From contig JAHQRK010000047.1 in the NCBI GenBank assembly GCA_019828595.1, positions 62,001-126,000 on the forward strand: 64,000 bases of DNA, written 5' to 3'. The notes under the pieces are model-generated. The model saw only the letters and a list, made by a program, of their open reading frames with translations. It had not been told where the DNA came from and searched no databases. Shown here piece by piece: positions 51,201 through 60,979 of the stretch. The stretch comes from Aphanomyces cochlioides (taxonomy: Eukaryota; Oomycota; Saprolegniomycetes; Saprolegniales; Verrucalvaceae). Numbering within the stretch: position 1 is the first letter of the stretch; each line of letters opens with the position of its first letter. The position numbers and the translations under genes were made by a program.

Positions 51201-52446
51201 CCCCTTGGGTCGACGAAAAAAGTGACTGGTACCTCGCTCGTTGACGTTGGCGTGAAAGTCGAATTGCTGATCCAGGTTGAACTGTCGGTACTCGCTGCGG
51301 GCAGTGTCAAGGGCTTGACGGGCGGTATTAACAATGGATGTCTCAACGAGTCCCATGTCGAATGCTCGGCGGGAAGTAAGCCACTTCATCTTGAGGCTGT
51401 TGAGTGTGTACTTCATCGAGTCAATGTACTGGCGATGACTGACTTGGAGACGCTTCTTCATTCTCTTCAACCAGCCGTACCACTTTGCGCCAAAGTTTTG
51501 AGTGTCGTCTGCGCGCATCTCGTCCAAAAGTTGATTGGCTTCGGCCTTGATCGCTGCGACTACTTGAGGGTTCTTTAAGAGCTCACGGGGGAGGCGCCAG
51601 TAACTTCGGTCGGGAGCTCGCTGCTCGCAGGAGAGGACCACTTTGTGTTCCATGTGGTCGCCTGCAAAGCTGCTGGGGGGAATAGCTTGAACGTGCGTAC
51701 GTTTGAGCGACGATATCTTGGTCCACAAACAGGTAGTCGAGGCGGTTGCTTCGACCAGGGCCGCTGTAAACGCGCTCGTTGGGGTGGTGCATCCTCCACG
51801 CATCGATAACACCAAGTGCTGAAAGCCAGGCAATGCATTCCGCCTTACCAGCGTTGTGGTCTTGGCGAGGTCGAGTCGCGTCCAGATGCTCCTCCAGGGG
51901 TAAGTTGAAATCGCCTCCGACAAAGTGAATGCTGTCGTCTTCAAAGTCGCGAGGCAGATCGTCGAAAAACGGTGCTCGAGAGTGAGCGATAACCGGGGCA
52001 TAGACGTTGTGAAAGTACACAGGAACGCCGTCCCACTGAGTTCGAACAACCATGTATCTTCCAGGTCGGTCATGGGTGGTCAAGTGTTGCAGGTCGAGGA
52101 ATCCAGGCATGGATCCATGGAAATACGATGCCACACCGCAGCGCCGATTGTTGAGTGAGTCGACGCGATCAGTGCGGAGATCGTTGGTGAAGAGCTTGTA
52201 TTTGCCAACGCCTACTTCGTTGTTGAGGTGGAGTTGGAAGGTTTCGAGATGTTTGATGTTATTGATTTTGGTTTCTTGAAAGAAAACGGCTTGGGTCGGA
52301 ATTTGGAGTCGCCGCGCCACAAGATGTCCGTTGTCTTTCAGCCCATTGAGGTTGGCAGTGGTCAGTTCGAGTATGGGGAACTTGGTGAAGAGACCGGCCG
52401 CGACCACCTTAGCCACGGAACGCGACAGACGTTGCGTTCGCAACAT
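48291..52446 (-). pseudogene. ORF2 of A7, nonsense plus frameshift
   Basis: A CAA-to-TAA change at 49203-49205 (GCTTATAACG on the + strand) stops translation at residue Q1081, removing the zinc site. A G run of six at 51675-51680 replaces TGGGG and adds one base at about residue 257, between the RLDYLF and GDH endonuclease motifs. The N-terminal 256 residues read from 52446, the RT part reads from the other frame, and the C-terminal 299 codons are open below the stop. Confidence 0.92.
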
Positions 52447-55408
52447 CTCCCAGCATGAGTGTCTGAGTGTCGGGTTGGAACATCACTTGGTTGTCGAAGG
52501 TGGGGTCCAGGGAGCCAGCCTCATGGAATTCCAGGATCGTGGTCAAGACGTATCGCGACTTCTCGTCTTCGCCGGCATACAACGTTTCCATGATATTCCA
52601 AATCAAGAGGCCGAAGCTCGTGTCAAGCAATATGGCAGATAGCGATACGCCCGACAAACAGCGGGAGCCCAAATGAGAAGCCAGTGCAGTGACCGGGTAC
52701 TTGGTAGAGGCCACGATCGCAGCATCACTGTTGTAGTACGTTGGAGCATGAATGGCCAAGAGAACTTCTGCCACAGCCAACACTTCTTCCAGGTCGCCGC
52801 GATGGAGGGAAATCTCGTCGCCGTCAATGGTAGTATCGATGAAGTCGATGTTCTTGAATAGCTCGATGTTGCTGAAGATGGCTTGAACGTGCTCGCGGGT
52901 CATACGCACACCCCACGTCAATGAGTACAGCTGGGAGAACGGTTTGTCTCCACCCCAAGTCGCTCGAAGCCACCGATGGAGGAGGCGTTGTCTCACAAAG
53001 TACTCAAAGCATGCACGGTCTTCATCAAAAAGTCGGTGCAGTTGCAAGCCAAATTCAATCGGGGAACGCTCGAGATGGCTACACAGCATGTCGACGCGGC
53101 CGTCGTTGATGAGTTGGGCAAGGTTGAACGAGCTGTTGGTCACTGCATCTTCGACTTGGGTTGAGAGATGCAATGGAACTTTGGCTGTCTTGGTGTCGAG
53201 GTCTTGTAGTTCGGCGAGAATTTCGTCAAGAGACATTTCTATGCGCTTGGGAACGCCATCTTGGATCTTGGTGCCGCCGACAAATTGACCGGACGTAGGG
53301 AGGTGGGGAGGGTCATCCGAGACGTCCAGCTTGGGTACAATCGTTGAGATCTTGTAATCGCCAAACTGAGCAACGTGTTCCTCGGGGTTGACACACACAC
53401 GTTCGTCGAGGGCTTCAAACATGTTGGGCGAAATCCAAGAGCGGCCATGCTCGGGGGAATCCACTTGCTGTTGCGTCTTCTTGCGCTTGCCTCTCGACGC
53501 CTTGACGCCAGTCCACTGCGGAGGGTTGGCTTGCGCAGTTTTCCGACGTTTTGGCGCCTTGGGAGTCGAAGAAGGCGGGTTGGTTGGGCTGGGAGCTGGC
53601 TTGTTCAATCCATATTGGCGGGACGTTGCATCAAGGTCCAAACGAACCAAGTTCTTGTCACGAAAATACCACCCTTGACCGTACACGCGGAGACAACGGC
53701 CCTTGAAAAGAATTTCTTCGACGAGACGGCCGTCGCGCTGTATGGTCGTTGGTACGGAGGTTCCTTCAAAGTAAAGGCGGTACCGAGAGCTCGCCATACC
53801 GCTTGAAGAGGAAACGTTGGGGTAGGAGCCCCACAGGAAGCGTGGCTCCAACTTGGTCATGACGTCGAAGATCAGGCGCTCTTCGTCTTGATCTTGAAGG
53901 CCTTGAGGGATGTCCATGAAAAATCCGCCGAGGACGTGCGGAACGTTCATCGTGAAGTGTTGGGACGAGCCATCTCGAGCGACTTGAATCTTAAACGCGA
54001 TGCCTCGCAGCTTCGTCATCGCTTCGTGAGAGGCAACACCCCACTTGAGCATGCGGTTCGGGATGTCCTTCTCGCATCTCACAATGTCAGCAATCGCAGT
54101 GTCGAGGCCGAGGGCTTGGTTGTCGAAAAGGATCGATGCCATGGCAGCTGAAACATCGATGGTCTTCGTGTGTGCACCCGTGGGCATCTGCAACCAGCCG
54201 ACGATGCCGCGCGCCGAGTGCTTCTGGATCGGGAGGGTGTCTTCAAACGTGAGGGTTCCAGCAGCACGCTTGCGAAGGAGGGGTTCGAGTTCCTCCATCG
54301 TGGGCTGGTAAGGAGCAACGTCCTTGGTCTTGATGGCCTTGGCAGACTGAGACCGCTGTTGCGCTTGGAAGGCCCATACGTCGTTGGGGGCCTGGCGGTT
54401 GTTGGGTTGGCCACGGCCAGGTGTCTGGGCTCCGCCAGATTGAGAAATGTTTTCCAAATGCGATCCGGGTGAAGCCTGAGATGATGGCTGGCGGACTGAG
54501 TGAGAGTCCGAGTCGTGCGTCAGACCAACACTCAAGCGTGCGTCAGAGGCTTGGTCTTGTCCGGACCCTGTCCCATGGTGGACAGAGTCACACGTTTGAC
54601 CTTCACTCGCGTTGGACTTCGAGAAGCTTCCATGGGTGACTTGGTCTTGAGTATTCCCATGACCAACACTGGCCACAGGGTTGTTCGCGATTGTTCCAGA
54701 TCTTGCCCGATGATTCTTCGAGAAGAGACCATCACTCATGGAGCGACTAGTCTCGATGGGATCTTGACCTGTCGCCAGAGTGGACTTGTCGCTCGGGGGA
54801 TTCTTCGAGAAGGGACCTTCACTCAGGGATGGACTGTTCTCGAATCTTCCTTGACCTGTCGTCATGTTGACATCGGTGCTTGAGCGAGTCTTCGAGAAGC
54901 CACTATCACTCGTCGAGAGAACATTCTCGAAAGGAACAGAACCCAACGGAGTCTTGCCAGGCAAGCCACCATCACTCACGATGGACGTGGTTGATGGAGA
55001 TTCTTCGGGCAAGGTCGTTGACGTCATGAGCACATCTTCCGAGGTTGGAACGCCGTCTTGCCAGGCTTCGTCGCAAGTGTCAGAGGTCGTTGGATCATTC
55101 GCGGGATCGCAAGCCTTCGTCGAGCGAGTCACAGGCAAGGGTTCAAAACGGCGCGGTTTCGAAGGGGTTGCACGTTGACGTGGAAACGGAACGCGCGTTG
55201 GAGTAGGGAGCGGATTCGTAGACGCGTCATGATGCGAAGCGTTGGAAGCATCGTCGACGTCCTCTTCCAACGACGACGCCATGTCGGTATCGCTTGGGGA
55301 TGGGTCAGCAACGACGATGACGTCCATATCACTGGGGCTGGACGCCGAGGGAGAGAACGCGGAGGAGCAAGATGGGGCACGAGGGTTGGTCGAGCGGGTA
55401 GCAACCAT
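52409..55408 (-). CDS. ORF1 of A7 (999 aa)
   Basis: Open from the ATG at 55406-55408 to the TAA at 52409. It differs from A4 ORF1 by a few substitutions (for example SLDEIL; a marker near 54481 shared with A1). Confidence 0.87.
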   Translation of the reverse strand: MVATRSTNPRAPSCSSAFSPSASSPSDMDVIVVADPSPSDTDMASSLEEDVDDASNASHHDASTNPLPTPTRVPFPRQRATPSKPRRFEPLPVTRSTKACDPANDPTTSDTCDEAWQDGVPTSEDVLMTSTTLPEESPSTTSIVSDGGLPGKTPLGSVPFENVLSTSDSGFSKTRSSTDVNMTTGQGRFENSPSLSEGPFSKNPPSDKSTLATGQDPIETSRSMSDGLFSKNHRARSGTIANNPVASVGHGNTQDQVTHGSFSKSNASEGQTCDSVHHGTGSGQDQASDARLSVGLTHDSDSHSVRQPSSQASPGSHLENISQSGGAQTPGRGQPNNRQAPNDVWAFQAQQRSQSAKAIKTKDVAPYQPTMEELEPLLRKRAAGTLTFEDTLPIQKHSARGIVGWLQMPTGAHTKTIDVSAAMASILFDNQALGLDTAIADIVRCEKDIPNRMLKWGVASHEAMTKLRGIAFKIQVARDGSSQHFTMNVPHVLGGFFMDIPQGLQDQDEERLIFDVMTKLEPRFLWGSYPNVSSSSGMASSRYRLYFEGTSVPTTIQRDGRLVEEILFKGRCLRVYGQGWYFRDKNLVRLDLDATSRQYGLNKPAPSPTNPPSSTPKAPKRRKTAQANPPQWTGVKASRGKRKKTQQQVDSPEHGRSWISPNMFEALDERVCVNPEEHVAQFGDYKISTIVPKLDVSDDPPHLPTSGQFVGGTKIQDGVPKRIEMSLDEILAELQDLDTKTAKVPLHLSTQVEDAVTNSSFNLAQLINDGRVDMLCSHLERSPIEFGLQLHRLFDEDRACFEYFVRQRLLHRWLRATWGGDKPFSQLYSLTWGVRMTREHVQAIFSNIELFKNIDFIDTTIDGDEISLHRGDLEEVLAVAEVLLAIHAPTYYNSDAAIVASTKYPVTALASHLGSRCLSGVSLSAILLDTSFGLLIWNIMETLYAGEDEKSRYVLTTILEFHEAGSLDPTFDNQVMFQPDTQTLMLGDVANATSVAFRG

Positions 55409-55460
55409 ATTGTCAGATAGCGTAGAGTGGTACTGCGGGGTAGCTGGCAAATTGGAAACT

Positions 55461-55568
55461 CCGGTCATAGCTCAGTTGGTAGAGCGTTTGACTGTAGTGG
55501 AAAGTTGTATTGGATTCAGTATGGCTTCAGAAATCAAATGGCCACCGGTTCGATTCCGGTTGACCGGA
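55461..55568 (+). tRNA. tRNA-Tyr(GTA), rebuilt downstream of A7
   Basis: Complete gene with intron. Confidence 0.97.
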
Positions 55569-56653
55569 CTCTCTTTTTCACACTTTCATCTCCTTTCCTT
55601 CTCTTACCCTCTTTTTTCCACCTCTCTCTTCATCTTCACGACCTTTACACGTCCCAACATTTAGATTCATCACATTTACCTACACATACAACAACTACAC
55701 ACGATACAGTCTATTCCAATGCCACACAAACAAATCTACGCGTTTTCACCAGCATTCACGCGGCATGAGCCATCATTGCTCTGTCTTGTTTATTTCATGT
55801 GCAGGACACATTGGATGCACCCCAAAAGACATTACAATCAAGAGGAATCACATTCCCTTACATACGTTGTCGTGCCAGTATTTTTGTCGCTCGTCAATCT
55901 CTGACAAAAACTCCTCCACGTAGTAGCATAGAAGTGCCATTTTGAAGGTCCAGTGAGCATACATGCCCCACAGCTCCTACGTTTGCCTTTCGGATGTCTG
56001 TGACGGCTCAGTTCAAAGTAGTTCGGGGTTGACGTTTTAAGTGATGCCTCGCTAATTCATTGATCGAAATGAACAACACGTTATTTAAACATGGTTGCTT
56101 CTTGGAGGATAAAACAGTTTATGTTGGTTGTCCAAAATGAACAGCCTCATACTTTCCAACCTCTGAATTGAGGTATAATCCCTTTGCAAAAACAAATCGC
56201 AACGACGTTTGGCTTCAACACAGAGAGAGGAGGAAAAAGAGTCTACCAATCGCACACGCATACATTCCGTTCTTGTTGTGTCGTTGTTTTAGTCACTCAT
56301 ATTTTGGCAAGTCATATATACATTTTTTTGGGGGGACACAGCACGAGGATTCATCGTGCTAACTTGGTGCGTGCTGTGTGGCCACGGTGCGACGTTGGTA
56401 CGGAGACTTCTCTACAACACTGCATGAGGCAGAGCGAAGAGCTTGGTAAAGGGTAAGAGTGTTTGTAAATAAGAAGGTGGATGGAATGCGATGTTGTAGA
56501 TGAAATGGCAGAGACGAGTCTCTGAAAATGGGCTGGAAGATAGTGAGGACTATAAGAATACAGGGTGTAGGATGTGGTTGATGATGCCAGTTGGTAGTGT
56601 ATGTAGATGACTAAAATAGTGTGTGAAAGGTCGGTGGCTGGAGGACGTATGTG
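55569..56653. repeat. tRNA-Tyr array spacer, unit 12
   Basis: Homopolymer reads T7G6 after a C-to-T change near 56324, a private marker. Confidence 0.9.
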
Positions 56654-56668
56654 TCCGGTCATAGCTCA
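56654..56668 (+). repeat. Target-site duplication / tRNA-Tyr 5' fragment, left of A8
   Basis: 15-bp fragment; the partner begins at 63993 and is cut by the window edge. Confidence 0.94.
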
Positions 56669-56825
56669 CTGCAATGGGGAGGTATATTAATAGACTTTCA
56701 ATATCTACTAATACTAATATTGCCTACTAACGGCTCATCCCACTTCCAAATGCTTCAGCAGATTTTCTACTTTGGGCTTTGGAGTACAGCGATTTTTGAC
56801 TTGTTGAATAAATACTTGGGGCTTG

Positions 56826-59800
56826 TTAATTTGGGGCTGAAGGTTGGAGCGCGAGCAAAGTCGGGTACTTGGCTACCAGTGGGCGATAGACAGGTTGTCT
56901 ATGCAAAGTATTGATTGCTGAAATTGCTTCCACTCGTTGAGGGCTGTCAACTTCTTGGAGGCGAAGCCATCTGCGGATCGATGCATGCCATCGGATGAAG
57001 CTGACTTCTTGCCAAATTTCTGGCGGAGGCGGCTCCTTCGATTCGAACTTGGCGGCGTTGTGCGTTGTCCAAATATAGTGAAGGTTGGAAGCACACAGAA
57101 GAGCCCAGAGCACAAACAGTATGTCTTGAAGCTGGCTACCGCGTTCGTTGACTTGAAAGCGGTCGATGTTGGGATGGCAGTCCAATCGAAATTGACACCG
57201 AAGCATCGCCAAGCGGTCGCGTGAAAACGCCAAAGGGGATACACGCGAGAGCAGGTGTGGAAGGCGTGGTGTTGGTTCTCCGGTGCGTCGCAATTGGTAT
57301 AGACACAGCAAATTACGTCTGGCTGCTGAGGTTGCAAGTAGAACAAGCGCGAGTTGACAGGCAGCATGTTGAACAACAGTCGAAACCAAACGTCGCCATG
57401 GAGGGGAGGCGGCCAACGGCATGTTTTGCGGATGAGTCGCACGTAGGTCGCAATATCTTGTTGCTCGACGCGGGACGATGTCGCCACTGGGTGCGGTTTT
57501 CCATCCGAAGGGGCGTGATGCGCCAAACGTGATACGAGTCGCTTGGGCCAACGCTCGAAGGATAGCAATTGATCTTTGAAAAGTGCCTTGAAAGGGTGAC
57601 TTGTTGTATCGATATCGGTCAAAGCAGTTCCAGTTCGAACGCCAGACGTGCGGAGGACTTGGTCGAATATCTTGGTGAGGTGGCTATAAACTTGACCAGC
57701 ACGTTCGGGTGCTGCAAATCCCATCGCGCCGTTCGCTTGTAACGTCACTTGTGCCGCACGGTTGTTGGATGACAGTCGATCAATAAACGCAGCTCTTGTA
57801 GGCCATGTCCCTTGCCGTGTCAAGAAGTCTTTGAGGCAGTGGAAACCGTTTTGAGACGCATGTCTACACCATCGACGACACAGAGCAGTCTTCACGACAT
57901 TTGATGTAGCACCCGCAGGACCAACTTGCAGAGCGGGGTAGGATGTCAGCCACACGGGGAGGTTCAAAAGTTCTTCGAGGCTTGGTGGCGAAGCGGTTCG
58001 CTTGGCCATAGGTGTGGCGGCCCATTGATGCCAAATGTCGTGCCAAAGAGGATGCAGCTCCCACAAAAACAACCACTTGGAGCTGTGGTTGGGGAAGTAC
58101 GTGAGAAAGTCGAACGGGTGGGTGTCGCGATACAGCTTGTTCATGACACGGGAAAATTGTCTCTTGACAAGCAACTTCCATGGGGCAAATGTGTTGGGTG
58201 AATTGGGCTGCATCAAGAGTTGGAGCCGCAGCAGTCGCTGAGTCCGAAGCTTCGAAGCCACATGCGGAATACCGAGGCCGAGTTTTTGATCGAACTGCCA
58301 CTTGCGGCAAATGGTTGAGCGATGATGGTCGGTGATTTGCGTCTTCCGACCAAGGATGTACTTGTTGACCATTCTTTGCCAAACGGCAACCATCGTTGGA
58401 GGCACATACACTGCAGCCGTGACATGCCATAACAACGACAACAACATGGTCGATACGATGAGTTTGCGGCCTTGGATGGTTCGCGCACGACTTCCCCACG
58501 TTTGAAACGCAGCCAGAAACTTGTCGTTCAGTTGCTGGACTTGAAAATCGCGCGGCAGTCGGTGGCCAAAGAGAATACCAAGGTATTTCACTGGCTTCTC
58601 GCTCGGCAAGACGTTCAAGAGGCCACCATCGTCGATGTCTTCGATATCGAGATTGTTGTTGAGCGCCAAAGTCATGCACTTGGCAACGTTGAGACGAGCT
58701 CCAGACACAGAGCAAAAGTCTTCGACAATTGCCATTTGCTCGACCGCCGCTTGGAGGGATGACGAGAGTAGAGTCGTGTCGTCGGCAAAGTAGATGCTCG
58801 TCAGTGAGTCTCCATTTGGAAGGGGAATACCAAAATCAGGAGATCCGCGTAGCATTTCGCCGAGTGGCTCGAGGTAAAGTACGAAGAGCATGCACGATAG
58901 GGGGCAACCTTGCTTGACTCCGCGGGTAGGCCGTATGGTAGGGCCAAGACCGTCGTTGAAAATGATCTGGACCAGAGGCGTATTGTAAAGCAACTGAACC
59001 CAAGACACAAATGTGGGACCGATGTTCATCTCCTTGAGTACGTCGAAGAGAAAGCCTTGGTCAACCATATCGTATGCCTTGGAAAAGTCGAGAAACGTCG
59101 CGTAGTAGTCGTGGTCTTCATTGGTACAGAAAGTCTGCAATGCTTGTACCAGCATCACGTGGTCGTGCAAGCGACGGCCAGGGACAAAACCAGCTTGGCT
59201 TGGGTGAGCGAGGTATGGGGCAACTTGTGCAAGACGGTAGGCCAGCGCCCGCGATAGAATCTTGACTTCAACCGACATGAGAGTAATCGGCCGATAGTTG
59301 CCAGGGTCGCCTCTGTCTCCAGCCTTGAACAAGAGCGCCACTGCACTTCGGCGTTGTTGGAGCAGGAGGTGACCGTGATGGGTGAGTTGGTAGTTGAACA
59401 CCTTGAGCAGGATTTGGGCGAATACGTCCGGGGAGACTTGAAAGAAAGCTGCAGGCCAGCCGTCTGAACCAGGAGACTTGTTCGGGTTCATAGACTTGAG
59501 CGCGCCGCACAGGTCTTCCGCCGTGAGAGGACTTTCCAGAGCGTCGCGCTGTTCTTGAGTGAGACGTCGAGTAATGGCTCGAATGATAGCTCGGCGACGG
59601 GCCCGATTCAACGGTGGTTGGTCTCTTGGAGTGACCATGATGTTTTTCCAATGAGACGTAAAACCAGCCTTGACTTCAGACGGGTCAGTCGACGTTGCAC
59701 CGTTGATTGTCACGGACGAGAGCGGCACTTTGATCCCCTTGGGTCGACGAAAAAAGTGACTGGTACCTCGCTCGTTGACGTTGGCGTGAAAGTCGAATTG

Positions 59801-60979
59801 CTGATCCAGGTTGAACTGTCGGTACTCGCTGCGGGCAGTGTCAAGGGCTTGACGGGCGGTATTAACAATGGATGTCTCAACGAGTCCCATGTCGAATGCT
59901 CGGCGGGAAGTAAGCCACTTCATCTTGAGGCTGTTGAGTGTGTACTTCATCGAGTCAATGTACTGGCGATGACTGACTTGGAGACGCTTCTTCATTCTCT
60001 TCAACCAGCCGTACCACTTTGCGCCAAAGTTTTGAGTGTCGTCTGCGCGCATCTCGTCCAAAAGTTGATTGGCTTCGGCCTTGATCGCTGCGACTACTTG
60101 AGGGTTCTTTAAGAGCTCACGGGGGAGGCGCCAGTAACTTCGGTCGGGAGCTCGCTGCTCGCAGGAGAGGACCACTTTGTGTTCCATGTGGTCGCCTGCA
60201 AAGCTGCTTGGGGAATAGCTTGAACGTGCGTACGTTTGAGCGACGATATCTTGGTCCACAAACAGGTAGTCGAGGCGGTTGCTTCGACCAGGGCCGCTGT
60301 AAACGCGCTCGTTGGGGTGGTGCATCCTCCACGCATCGATAACACCAAGTGCTGAAAGCCAGGCAATGCATTCCGCCTTACCAGCGTTGTGGTCTTGGCG
60401 AGGTCGAGTCGCGTCCAGATGCTCCTCCAGGGGTAAGTTGAAATCGCCTCCGACAAAGTGAATGCTGTCGTCTTCAAAGTCGCGAGGCAGATCGTCGAAA
60501 AACGGTGCTCGAGAGTGAGCGATAACCGGGGCATAGACGTTGTGAAAGTACACAGGAACGCCGTCCCACTGAGTTCGAACAACCATGTATCTTCCAGGTC
60601 GGTCATGGGTGGTCAAGTGTTGCAGGTCGAGGAATCCAGGCATGGATCCATGGAAATACGATGCCACACCGCAGCGCCGATTGTTGAGTGAGTCGACGCG
60701 ATCAGTGCGGAGATCGTTGGTGAAGAGCTTGTATTTGCCAACGCCTACTTCGTTGTTGAGGTGGAGTTGGAAGGTTTCGAGATGTTTGATGTTATTGATT
60801 TTGGTTTCTTGAAAGAAAACGGCTTGGGTCGGAATTTGGAGTCGCCGCGCCACAAGATGTCCGTTGTCTTTCAGCCCATTGAGGTTGGCAGTGGTCAGTT
60901 CGAGTATGGGGAACTTGGTGAAGAGACCGGCCGCGACCACCTTAGCCACGGAACGCGACAGACGTTGCGTTCGCAACAT
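56826..60979 (-). pseudogene. ORF2 of A8, frameshifted near the C terminus
   Basis: One T is missing near 57172 (GATGTTGGGATGG versus GATGTTGGTGATGG), shifting the frame at about residue 1269, after the zinc site. Endonuclease, RT and CCHC are intact; only the last ~115 residues are changed, and the shifted frame runs to 56873. This is the least damaged of the broken ORF2 copies. Confidence 0.9.

Larger units (their letters stand above)
48126..55459 (-). mobile_element. Family A LINE, full-length copy A7 (ORF2 broken)
   Basis: 7,334 bp; longer than its sisters mainly because of the 8-bp duplication at the 3' end. ORF1 is open; ORF2 carries a nonsense mutation and a frameshift, so this copy cannot be autonomous. 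Confidence 0.95.
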
